IMG/VR virus record: IMGVR_UViG_3300024518_000679
Location: 1 to 20,956 of that record
Strand: one strand, 5' to 3'
DNA from: a virus
Length of the DNA stretch: 20,956 nt
The notes under the pieces were generated by a model, which was given only the letters and a program-made list of their open reading frames with translations, searched no databases and had not been told where the DNA came from. Position numbers and translations under genes: made by a program. Below are positions 6,232 through 12,127 of this stretch, in pieces (position 1 is the stretch's first letter; the number at the start of each line of letters is the position of its first letter).

Positions 6232-6429
6232 TTATATTAATGATTCGTATGCTAATTCATTTACAATCTCTGGATAATCATCTCCTAATTGTATGAGTTC
6301 ATCTTCGGTTAATTCTCTATCTTCTGCTATATGCCATCCTTCACAGAAATAAGCATCACAGAAATGTGGGTAATCTCTAGTGTCTACACTATCAACACAT
6401 AAGTTTTCAACATCTTCTATCTTTATCAT
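6232..6429 (-). CDS. Small acidic phage protein
   Basis: I chose ATG 6429, one base after the upstream stop at 6431, over the longer frame to 6474, which would overlap the upstream gene by 44 nt. This gives 65 residues (MIKIEDVENLCVDSVDTRDY onward). The phrase DTRDYPHFCDAYFCEGWH and an acidic LTEDELIQLGDDYPEIVNE tail recall small phage proteins of unknown function. It is net negative and has three cysteines. It may be an accessory replication or host-takeover factor, but nothing in the residues shows this. Confidence 0.62.
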   Translation of the reverse strand: MIKIEDVENLCVDSVDTRDYPHFCDAYFCEGWHIAEDRELTEDELIQLGDDYPEIVNELAYESLI

Positions 6430-6430
6430 C

Positions 6431-6817
6431 TTACTTGCGTTTAAAATCTTCTGATTCATCTTCACCAAATACACCTAACTCATAGAAACCTGTTAGTTTA
6501 AGTACTGCTCTACTCATAGCACGTTTCTCTGCCATCTCCATAACATACCAAGTGTTACAGTTACCATCTTTAAATGATGCACCTTTCAATGCACTACCAA
6601 AGGTTTGTATCTTAGCACCTTCCTTAGACGCATTAGCTTTCACTACACAGAAGTTAGATTCACAGTTAATAACTTCATAATCGATAAATATCGCTTCCTT
6701 CGCTTGTATCTTATCAATACCACTTCTAGTGATAATAATATAATGTTGATGCTTGTAAACATCTGTTTTGTCTAGTTCGTACTTTCTGTACAATACTGTT
6801 AATTTCTCTTTGTTCAT
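6431..6817 (-). CDS. Conserved phage protein, possible ssDNA annealing or binding factor
   Basis: The protein has 128 residues, with alternating short strands (YIIITRSGIDKIQAKEAIFI and EVINCESNFCVVKANA, about 26-61) followed by a helix (EMAEKRAMSRAVLKLTGFYE, about 94-113) and an acidic end (FGEDESEDF). The A-E-K-R-A-x-S-R-A-V helix after beta strands recalls the C-terminal helix of ERF/Rad52-type annealing proteins. It sits just upstream of SSB, where phage recombination genes are often found. The resemblance is partial, so I treat the role as inference. Length, composition and position make it a real gene. Confidence 0.7.
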   Translation of the reverse strand: MNKEKLTVLYRKYELDKTDVYKHQHYIIITRSGIDKIQAKEAIFIDYEVINCESNFCVVKANASKEGAKIQTFGSALKGASFKDGNCNTWYVMEMAEKRAMSRAVLKLTGFYELGVFGEDESEDFKRK

Positions 6818-6818
6818 C

Positions 6819-6992
6819 TTAATCTAGTTTGTTAAATTCATTAATAATCACTTCTTTGTATTCATCAGGACAATCCCTGTCACATAACTCAAAAACCCAA
6901 GTTTCTAGTTGTATGTTTCTCTCCCTACTCTTAGTGAGTTCTTGTTGTAATGCACCAATCTGTGCGTTCTTAAATTCTACTAGGTCTTTCAT
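6819..6992 (-). CDS. Small coiled-coil protein in an ATGA-coupled gene run
   Basis: ATG 6992 overlaps the TGA of the preceding gene (ATGA), so I prefer it to the longer frame from 7016. The protein has 57 residues. Residues 3-34 are a likely coiled coil (LVEFKNAQIGALQQELTKSR). The C-terminal part has two cysteines (CDRDC) and EYKEVIINEFN. Function unknown. Confidence 0.6.
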   Translation of the reverse strand: MKDLVEFKNAQIGALQQELTKSRERNIQLETWVFELCDRDCPDEYKEVIINEFNKLD

Positions 6993-7201
6993 AATTCGTT
7001 GCTCAATATTACACATTCGTTTAATTCTTTAGTTTTTCTCCTATTAATTCTTGTGGTGTTTTTAGTATGTCTTTTACCAGACATAGCGTAAGTTCTTTCT
7101 CCTTCATCTTCAAATCTACTCTTACAATCATTATAACTCTCTACTTTGTATCCTGTAATTGGATTAATGTTTCTTTCCCAAAATGGTTTTTTACTTTTCA
7201 T
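6989..7201 (-). CDS. Small basic protein in an ATGA-coupled gene run
   Basis: A 70-residue, strongly basic protein (MKSKKPFWERNINPITGYKV then SYNDCK...) with a cluster KRHTKNTTRINRRKTKE near residues 43-59, suggesting nucleic-acid binding. Both ends overlap neighbours as ATGA: its start with the gene at 7198, and its stop with the gene at 6819. No family recognised. Confidence 0.6.
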   Translation of the reverse strand: MKSKKPFWERNINPITGYKVESYNDCKSRFEDEGERTYAMSGKRHTKNTTRINRRKTKELNECVILSNEL

Positions 7202-7341
7202 AATTTTGTATCTTTTTCTATTAATTCGTATAATTCTTCTACTGATAATGGATTGAATTTTCCCATTGAATCCATAATTACGATTGAACCAAAGTCATCC
7301 TTGCCAATCATATTTCTGTTGTATATCTTAATTTCTTTCAT
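7198..7341 (-). CDS. Small protein of unknown function in an ATGA-coupled gene run
   Basis: ATG at 7341 overlaps the stop of the zinc-motif gene and its own TGA overlaps the next start. The 47-residue product starts MKEIKIYNRNMIGKDDFGSI and has an acidic helix near the end (PLSVEELYELIEKD). It lacks cysteines and membrane spans. The perfect overlaps at both ends are the main support for it as a gene. Confidence 0.6.
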   Translation of the reverse strand: MKEIKIYNRNMIGKDDFGSIVIMDSMGKFNPLSVEELYELIEKDTKL

Positions 7342-7460
7342 AATAAATCAGCCTTTTTACAATCGTTGCTGCAATAAGTATCATTGGTAGGAATACCACA
7401 ATAGGCACATTCGTTTTCTTTCTCTTCCCCAACACTATCTATTTCATCGTAGTAATTCAT
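7338..7460 (-). CDS. Tiny zinc-finger-like protein (CxxC-x8-CxxxC)
   Basis: A 40-residue frame starts at ATG 7460, which overlaps the upstream TGA. It carries CAYC (18-21) and C-S-N-D-C (30-34), a short treble-clef or zinc-ribbon-like spacing suited to one zinc ion, preceded by an acidic leader (DEIDSVGEEKENE). Its TGA overlaps the next ATG. Phage proteins of this size often act as regulators or host-interaction factors, but no function is shown. Confidence 0.6.
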   Translation of the reverse strand: MNYYDEIDSVGEEKENECAYCGIPTNDTYCSNDCKKADLL

Positions 7461-7666
7461 AATTCTTCGTCTAAGATTGCGTTATACAAATTACGCCAAT
7501 ACTCTGCACCTTCTGGTGACTTATCCCATTCAAATGCACCTAGTACTGCTTGATGCAAACTATTTCTCTCGTAAGTAAGATTGTTTAGACTAGTGTTGTC
7601 TATTGCTTTTGTCTTGTATGGCTGTTTAAGTTCTGTTAGCCAATTAAAAATTGTTTTTGTTTCCAT
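7457..7666 (-). CDS. Small phage protein with FEWDKSPEG motif
   Basis: The protein has 69 residues and starts METKTIFNWLTELKQPYKTK. The central segment LHQAVLGAFEWDKSPEGAEY and following YWRNLYNAI resemble a small protein family seen, from memory, in many phages of Bacteroidota. Its role is unknown. It is the first gene of a run in which four successive stop/start pairs overlap as ATGA. The start follows a hairpin (7681-7700) that could influence translation or mRNA stability. Confidence 0.7.
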   Translation of the reverse strand: METKTIFNWLTELKQPYKTKAIDNTSLNNLTYERNSLHQAVLGAFEWDKSPEGAEYWRNLYNAILDEEL

Positions 7667-7680
7667 AATATTTTGTTTTA

Positions 7681-7700
7681 AGGGAGGTTTTACCCTCCCT
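7681..7700. other. GGGAGG/CCTCCC hairpin between two small early genes
   Basis: AGGGAGG (7681-7687) pairs with CCTCCCT (7694-7700) over a 6-nt loop, giving a perfect 7-bp stem. On the minus strand it lies between the stop at 7708 and the start at 7666 and is not followed by a T-run there. It may be an mRNA end-protecting or pausing structure, not a full terminator. It belongs to the same hairpin class as 5784-5803 and 13186-13203. Confidence 0.6.
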
Positions 7701-7707
7701 ATTATTT

Positions 7708-7914
7708 TTATATAAATTCTACTAATCCTGTTTCTACTAAAGTTTCAAACTTTTTAATCCCATATCTTTGTTTGGTTATGTTGTTGCAAGAAACATTAAA
7801 ACTTTTTCCGAAAGAATATACAACAGATTTTTCTGTTATCTTTTCAATCATACATTCTTGTCCGTAGTAGAAGTTGTCTTTGTCTGTGAAAATAAATTTT
7901 TGTGAAGTTGTCAT
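7708..7914 (-). CDS. First early-operon gene, small unknown protein
   Basis: The 68-residue product starts MTTSQKFIFTDKDNFYYGQE and appears rich in beta strands (a small barrel-like pattern: KFIFTD, YYGQECMIEKI, SVVYSFG). Two cysteines are present (C21, C43) but no clear motif. It is the first gene read after the terminator at 8021-8049. ATG 7914 follows the leader AATTAAAAACAAATAAA. It is probably expressed early from the candidate promoter at 7938-7968. Function unknown. Confidence 0.68.
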   Translation of the reverse strand: MTTSQKFIFTDKDNFYYGQECMIEKITEKSVVYSFGKSFNVSCNNITKQRYGIKKFETLVETGLVEFI

Positions 7915-7937
7915 TTTATTTGTTTTTAATTATACTG

Positions 7938-7968
7938 CTAATTTACAACCTCTTTTTAGATAATCAAG
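7938..7968 (-). promoter_or_regulatory. Candidate Bacteroidota-type promoter for the early genes
   Basis: On the minus strand CTTG (7965-7968) is followed after 19 nt by TAAATTAG (7938-7945). This is close to the consensus TTTG-N19-TAnnTTTG, with one mismatch in each box. It would start transcription around 7931-7934, about 20 nt before ATG 7914. It lies in the only clear gap between the two transcription units. Confidence 0.4.
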
Positions 7969-8020
7969 CATAATAATAATATTTTAACATAACTTTAACA
8001 TTTAGAATTAAACATAGAGC

Positions 8021-8049
8021 AAAAACCCCTACTAATTAAAGTAAGGGTT
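8021..8049 (-). terminator. Rho-independent terminator closing the structural and lysis genes
   Basis: On the minus strand AACCCTTAC (8041-8049) pairs with GTAGGGGTT (8024-8032) over an 8-nt loop: nine pairs, one of them G-T. The stem runs into TTTTT. It lies about 30 nt after the last lysis-region stop (8082) and before the early genes, so it separates the two units. Confidence 0.8.
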
Positions 8050-8081
8050 CTTAACTAAAAACAAATAAAACAAAGAAAAAA

Positions 8082-8510
8082 TTACGCAAAAAACAAAGAC
8101 ATTGATTTTAAGTCATCACAATCGAAATAGATAAAGTCTTTACCGACACCTATTCGAGTTACACCTCTTAGTATTAAACCTCTAACTAACCTAAGTCGTT
8201 TTTGTACGTTTAATACTCTTATTTTTACTGCTAGTCCAACTCTATGCGAATCTTTAGTTGGAAGAAAATGGTCTTTATATGCTGATTTCTCACAAACATA
8301 TCCTAAAAGCACATCAAATCTCATTCTCTCTTCTCTAGCTATATCATCTAATATTAGAACGGGTTGACGTTCCATATAGTTTTTACCAGAATTAACATTA
8401 CATTTACCACACTTACATCCGAATTGACTCCATCTTAAAAAGCCAAGACCTTGCGTATCGGCTTCCTCGTCATAGTCGTAGGTATAGTCTGGTTGGTGCA
8501 ATAAAGACAT
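8082..8510 (-). CDS. Degenerate M15-type peptidase homologue, probably catalytically dead
   Basis: The protein has 142 residues from ATG 8510; a TTG at 8516 is less likely as the start. The layout follows phage M15 peptidoglycan peptidases: a fold entry (LILDDIAREE, 52-61), a GY-containing segment (70-71), S-H-R-x-G-L-A-V (88-95) and R-I-G-V-x-x-x-F (119-126). In active members the core reads SHxxGxAvDI and the end FxHVD. Here the Asp ligand is Lys96 (AVKI) and the final His is Tyr128 (FIYFD), so only one of three zinc ligands remains (H89). A CKCGKC cluster lies near residues 32-37. It follows the holin, has its own promoter and may act as a structural binder or regulator of lysis. An intact M15 enzyme lies at 9191-9604. 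Confidence 0.75.
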   Translation of the reverse strand: MSLLHQPDYTYDYDEEADTQGLGFLRWSQFGCKCGKCNVNSGKNYMERQPVLILDDIAREERMRFDVLLGYVCEKSAYKDHFLPTKDSHRVGLAVKIRVLNVQKRLRLVRGLILRGVTRIGVGKDFIYFDCDDLKSMSLFFA

Positions 8511-8513
8511 AGG

Positions 8514-8545
8514 CAAATATAAAGAAAATAACAGTTATGACCAAA
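8514..8545 (-). promoter_or_regulatory. Strong Bacteroidota-type promoter, probably giving a leaderless mRNA
   Basis: The minus strand shows TTTG (8542-8545), 20 nt, then TATATTTG (8514-8521). These are perfect matches to TTTG and TAnnTTTG at near-canonical spacing. The box ends only 3 nt before the ATG at 8510, so transcription should begin at or next to the start codon. Direct repeats TAACAGTTA (8529-8537 and 8555-8563) lie in the spacer and just upstream of the -33 box and could be regulatory sites. Confidence 0.72.
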
Positions 8546-8560
8546 ACAAGTTATTAACAG

Positions 8561-9028
8561 TTACTTCGCTTTAGTTTTACCGTACTCTCTTAGTGTAAAA
8601 TAACCGCCTATAACAGTAACACCCATAGTCATTAGTAACGGTAAATAAGCCTCACCTAATGGCTTTCCCCACATAGAACTAAGAATAACTATATCTATTA
8701 ATAAAGTGAAGTTAGCAACCGTTAAAGGTCTTATGTTTCTAGGTAGCCAATCTTGGGATTGATTGTCTGAAATCCATCTCTTAGTTAGTTCTTGGTCTAC
8801 AGCAACATCTTTTTCTATTTCAGCTAATAATATCTCTTTGTCTGCTTCGCTTAATTCTGTTGACCCGTTTATTAGTGAGCCTAAATCCTTTAAAGATTCA
8901 ATACCTGTTAACGCTCCTGCTGCACTTAGTATTTCAGGTGCAATAGTCTTACCTTGCTTAGCAAGCCATCTTAAAGCGTTGCCAACATTAGTTCCTTCTC
9001 CACCGTTCTTCTTCTTTTTATCACTCAT
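8561..9028 (-). CDS. Holin, 3TM/GTA-holin-like
   Basis: The protein has 155 residues. The C-terminal part contains the phrase W-L-P-R-N-I-R-P-L-T-V (94-104) that typifies the GTA-holin/3TM holin family. It is followed by two hydrophobic spans (about 103-119 and 128-146) and a basic tail (REYGKTKAK). The N-terminal 90 residues are soluble, with a Lys-rich start, an Ala-rich weakly hydrophobic segment (30-55) and an acidic helix (58-80). It should insert in the inner membrane and open it at lysis time. It lies downstream of the M15 peptidase and overlaps the preceding 49-aa gene by 8 nt. Confidence 0.75.
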   Translation of the reverse strand: MSDKKKKNGGEGTNVGNALRWLAKQGKTIAPEILSAAGALTGIESLKDLGSLINGSTELSEADKEILLAEIEKDVAVDQELTKRWISDNQSQDWLPRNIRPLTVANFTLLIDIVILSSMWGKPLGEAYLPLLMTMGVTVIGGYFTLREYGKTKAK

Positions 9029-9170
9029 CTTCCATCTCTATATCTTCGCAAATCGACATTATTAAAGTTCCATCAACACCAACAGACGCACGTATAGATA
9101 GATAATTAAACTCGTTATCCATCATATAATATCCTAGAACATCAATTAAATTATCTCTATTAATCTTCAT
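9021..9170 (-). CDS. Small acidic protein overlapping the holin start
   Basis: ATG at 9170 opens a 49-residue frame starting MKINRDNLIDVLGYYMMDNE and ending EDIEMEDE. Its TGA overlaps the holin start region by 8 nt, suggesting coupled translation. The middle looks beta-rich (FNYLSIRASVGVDGTLIMSI), the end strongly acidic. It has no membrane span. It may modulate holin expression or lysis timing, but nothing recognisable supports a function. Confidence 0.5.
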   Translation of the reverse strand: MKINRDNLIDVLGYYMMDNEFNYLSIRASVGVDGTLIMSICEDIEMEDE

Positions 9171-9190
9171 ACGCTATATATTAAACATTC

Positions 9191-9604
9191 CTATAATCTG
9201 TAATCCCAAGTACTGTAATATTTTCTTAAATCTACGTGTGTAAACGTATTATAACGACCTATTCCTTGAAACTTAACACCTTTAATCATTGGGTTTCTTC
9301 TTAGGTTTTGTATTACATCAAAAACTTCGTCAGGAGTAAAATGCTTTATAGTGATGTCTGCTGCTTTACCTAAAACGTGTTGACTTGTATCTTTAGAACC
9401 TATACTGCGATTATGTTTCTTACATCTATACGCACTATTAATATTTATAGGCTCGTGAACATAATCTCTCACTATCTGTAATTCTTCTGCTAACTTCTTT
9501 ATATTAGCTAAGACATCGTCAGGCATCTCGCAACCGCACTTACATTCAAATTCGCTTAAATTAAAGTTTCTTGTTATTTGCATCTTTTTCGTCATTATCA
9601 TCAA
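9191..9604 (-). CDS. Peptidase M15A-type endolysin
   Basis: The protein has 137 residues. It shows the complete zinc site of the M15 peptidases: SQHVLGKAADI (74-84) with H76 and D83, and T-H-V-D (122-125) with H123. It also has the entry motif NFNLSEFECKCGCE (13-26) and SAYRCKKHN (57-65) typical of the Peptidase_M15_3 group. These enzymes cut peptide cross-links in peptidoglycan, so this is the likely endolysin. It lacks a signal peptide, as expected for a holin-dependent enzyme. It overlaps the upstream one-TM gene by 44 nt. Starts at 9595 or 9583 are also possible and would shorten the overlap. Confidence 0.9.
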   Translation of the reverse strand: MMIMTKKMQITRNFNLSEFECKCGCEMPDDVLANIKKLAEELQIVRDYVHEPININSAYRCKKHNRSIGSKDTSQHVLGKAADITIKHFTPDEVFDVIQNLRRNPMIKGVKFQGIGRYNTFTHVDLRKYYSTWDYRL

Positions 9605-9776
9605 ATGGATTATGAAATGTGTCGGGGTCTTTTCTTACTAATCGCCACCACTTTGCAGCAGTAAAACCAATTGATACAAAAAGTAAACTAAACTTAAGAA
9701 TGTAATCAATACTTTGCAGCGATATAAAAAGCGTCGTCCCATTTATCAGCCATATTTTTATGTAATCTAAATTCAT
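9561..9776 (-). CDS. One-TM membrane protein, holin or antiholin candidate
   Basis: The protein has 71 residues. The N-terminal two thirds are hydrophobic, with one clear span (about 25-44, YILKFSLLFVSIGFTAAKWW) and a weaker one before it (IWLINGTTLFISL, 8-20). It is followed by a charged tail (RLVRKDPD... DDNDEKDANNKK). Size, topology and position directly upstream of the M15 endolysin match phage holins or antiholins. Because a larger holin-like gene exists at 8561, the two may form a holin/antiholin pair. Neither role is proven. Confidence 0.6.
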   Translation of the reverse strand: MNLDYIKIWLINGTTLFISLQSIDYILKFSLLFVSIGFTAAKWWRLVRKDPDTFHNPFDDNDEKDANNKKL

Positions 9777-9778
9777 TT

Positions 9779-9892
9779 TTATTCGTCTTTTTTTATCACA
9801 AAGATAGTATTATTGTTTCGGTCTTTCTTACTCAAATATTCTTTAAGTTTCTCGACATTTTCTTCTTTAGGTTTGTACATATTTTCACTCAT
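9779..9892 (-). CDS. 37-aa charged protein coupled to the connector gene
   Basis: ATG at 9892 overlaps the TGA of the connector-like gene as ATGA and the frame ends 2 nt before the one-TM gene. The product starts MSENMYKPKEENVEKLKEYL and ends TIFVIKKDE; it is helical and Lys/Glu-rich. The exact fit between two genes is the main evidence. Function unknown. Confidence 0.5.
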   Translation of the reverse strand: MSENMYKPKEENVEKLKEYLSKKDRNNNTIFVIKKDE

Positions 9893-10407
9893 AATAACCA
9901 TCCTCCTGTATAATTAACATCCTTATCTGGGTACATATCACCATTATCATTATTTATATACTCAGGATATAATGTAGAGTTAGCACAAATAAAATCTAAA
10001 AACCTCTTAGTATAAAATTCTGCGTTATCTCTTGTACGTTGTATAATGTAATCTAGTTCATCCTTACTAACTACATCACCATTTTCAGATGTGTGTTTAT
10101 GAATACCACCATTCTTTACTTGGAATAAACTAAATGGAAGATACGTAGATTGTGAGTACCATATTAACATAGGCTTAACATAATCATCCAACAAAGTCTT
10201 GTAATCTTCATTAGCTACATCACCAATAGTACCTAGTAATATTAGTTCTTGTAGTTTTCTGTACAGATTACTGCCTAAGTAGTTTTGGATATGTGTGTCC
10301 TGTGCCACTTCTACGAATTGAAGAATCTTATCACTATCAACGTTACCATCAATTATTGATTTCTTCTTTAATTCCCCTACCGATATAAATAATGCTTTTT
10401 TCGCCAT
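9889..10407 (-). CDS. Head-tail connector-like protein (DUF6712-like)
   Basis: This 172-residue, mostly helical protein has a pattern typical of phage head-completion/connector proteins: LFISVGELKKKS, then a D-x-D-K-I-L-Q-F-V-E-V-A-Q-D segment and I-Q-N-Y-L-G-S-N-L-Y-R-K-L. The ILQFVEVAQD...YLGxxLY signature matches, from memory, the DUF6712 family in Bacteroidota phages. Its start is 2 nt after the portal gene stop, as expected for a protein that extends the portal ring and docks the tail. It ends in an ATGA overlap with the 37-aa gene. The function is inferred from family and position. Confidence 0.65.
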   Translation of the reverse strand: MAKKALFISVGELKKKSIIDGNVDSDKILQFVEVAQDTHIQNYLGSNLYRKLQELILLGTIGDVANEDYKTLLDDYVKPMLIWYSQSTYLPFSLFQVKNGGIHKHTSENGDVVSKDELDYIIQRTRDNAEFYTKRFLDFICANSTLYPEYINNDNGDMYPDKDVNYTGGWLL

Positions 10408-10409
10408 AA

Positions 10410-12125
10410 CTATTTACTTCTATATGCTCCTTTATCTGGTCTATCAATCATTCTCTCATCAATCTCTGATGGGTTAATTGGCTCGATGAAATCATCTTTG
10501 GGAGTGATTTGCTTTCCTCCTATCTTTTTATAAACTCTTAACTCCCAAAAATGATGACAATTTTTACCGCCTTTGAATTTAAATAAACTATAATGTGCTT
10601 TGTTGTGTCCTAATTCTTTATTAACACCTCTAAACGACATCATATTAATATCTTCTTTACGAAATACAATATTGTTAGATGTGTAGTTTTCCATATGCTT
10701 ACAGAACTTTCTGCTATCACTAGAATTTCTTACAGGACTATATGCGTATCTTACTTTATACACTCCGTTATCTTGACCACTCTTTTTCTTAGGATTAGCC
10801 TCTGCTAGAGAATCGATTTTAAAGTCCTTTTCCGAGTCTTTTACTTCTTCGGAATGTATTAGCTCCCAACCATCAGAGATAGTCTCTCCAAGGCTCTCTA
10901 ATTGGCTCATAAGGTCATCCTCTTCACCATCGGTTAACTCAATCTTGTCAGATGATAGTTTTTCACCCGTTTCTTCTTCTCTTTTAATCTTAGTAGAGAT
11001 ATTATCTAACTCTGTAAACTCGATAGGTTGAAGTGTAGTGAAATATAAATCTAATATAATATTGTTAACTGAAAGTATTTCTTCAAATGCGTGTAGTATC
11101 TCATCTTGTAATGGTCTAATAATAACATTATCCATTAATACTGATGCTGTACGTAATTCTTCTGCATTATTACCAAACCCTGTGTTATCTTTAATACCTA
11201 ATAGTATTGGTGAGGTTACACCGTGTCCTAACATTATCTTCTCTCTTGCTTCATCACTCATAAATTGGTATTGAGCGTGAGCATCTGGTAAGTGTATAGG
11301 CTCTAAGTCTGCTTTAGTTTCTTGTGATTCGTTAAATGCAATGATAAACTTACCTGCATTACTTGAACCACTAAACTTTTGGTATATCTTTCTCTCAATA
11401 GCATCTTGAGTTTCTTCACTAGGCACTCCATTATTAAAGTTAATTAATAAAGATGGTTGTAGTCCGTTCTGTATATTGTTAATATGATAATTCGATACCT
11501 CTTCTTCTAGTGAGCAATACTGTAAACATCCGTGATAGTCAACAGGAGCATAGTAATAGAAACCACTTCTGTAAGGTTTAACTACATATATCTCGTTAAG
11601 TTCTTTATTAGAACCATTACCAAATGATGGTATGCGTTTAGGCTTATCAGTAGTTTTAATATCCTTCCAAGATGGGTGATAGTAGTATGCTCTAATAAAT
11701 CCTTTTCTATCTGCTTTCTCTGCTCGTAAACACTCCATAGGGAAGTGAGATACTTTAAGTATCTTAGTTCTCGCCTTGTTGTAAGTAACTTGAATAGCTG
11801 CTTGACCTAATAGCTTATAATCTGAACAAACCTTCTTTACGTGTCGTTTATGTAACAAACGTTTCATCTCAAGATACTCTTTAGGTTTGTCTAAAGAATC
11901 TAATGCGTCAAGACCTCTACCGAATATCATATCGGTAATACCATTAACACATCTTGAATTTGTAGGTGAGCCTAAGTATCGTTCTATAATCTTATCAAAG
12001 TAATCATTGTTATCGCCAAAGTTCATCCAACTCTTATTGTAATCTTCTTTAACGGTAGGTTTTTCGTACCCTGATAAGTTATACTTAGATACTCTTATTC
12101 CTGTTTGTGGTTTTTTATCTTCCAT
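10410..12125 (-). CDS. Portal protein with a C-terminal NCHH minor-head-like domain
   Basis: The protein has 571 residues. The central part resembles phage portals. One conserved-looking segment reads MLGHGVTSPILLGIKDNTGF, followed by N-N-A-E-E-L and an I-I-R-P-L-Q-D-E-I stretch that precedes the long helix. Portals form the dodecameric ring through which DNA enters and leaves the head. The last 130 residues look separate, with VRYAYSPVRNSSDSRKFCKH, then FRGVNKELGHN and KGGKNCHHFWELRVY. The NCHH motif could bind metal and is seen in head-maturation or minor-head proteins of related phages. An acidic linker (about 385-430) joins the parts. It is followed within 2 nt by the connector gene. Confidence 0.75.
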   Translation of the reverse strand: MEDKKPQTGIRVSKYNLSGYEKPTVKEDYNKSWMNFGDNNDYFDKIIERYLGSPTNSRCVNGITDMIFGRGLDALDSLDKPKEYLEMKRLLHKRHVKKVCSDYKLLGQAAIQVTYNKARTKILKVSHFPMECLRAEKADRKGFIRAYYYHPSWKDIKTTDKPKRIPSFGNGSNKELNEIYVVKPYRSGFYYYAPVDYHGCLQYCSLEEEVSNYHINNIQNGLQPSLLINFNNGVPSEETQDAIERKIYQKFSGSSNAGKFIIAFNESQETKADLEPIHLPDAHAQYQFMSDEAREKIMLGHGVTSPILLGIKDNTGFGNNAEELRTASVLMDNVIIRPLQDEILHAFEEILSVNNIILDLYFTTLQPIEFTELDNISTKIKREEETGEKLSSDKIELTDGEEDDLMSQLESLGETISDGWELIHSEEVKDSEKDFKIDSLAEANPKKKSGQDNGVYKVRYAYSPVRNSSDSRKFCKHMENYTSNNIVFRKEDINMMSFRGVNKELGHNKAHYSLFKFKGGKNCHHFWELRVYKKIGGKQITPKDDFIEPINPSEIDERMIDRPDKGAYRSK

Positions 12126-12127
12126 AA

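Noticed and set aside
6232-6474. Longer form of the small acidic gene (80 aa)
   Set aside because: It would overlap the upstream gene by 44 nt; the ATG at 6429 sits one base after the upstream stop.
6819-7016. Longer form of the coiled-coil gene (65 aa)
   Set aside because: The internal ATG at 6992 gives a precise ATGA overlap that matches the neighbouring junctions.
8511-8516. TTG start for the degenerate M15 gene
   Set aside because: It overlaps the -7 promoter box (8514-8521), and the ATG at 8510 fits the predicted transcription start better.
9793-9800. Minus-strand TATCTTTG inside the 37-aa gene as a promoter for the lysis genes
   Set aside because: No TTTG box is found 19-21 nt upstream; the nearest lies about 26 nt away.
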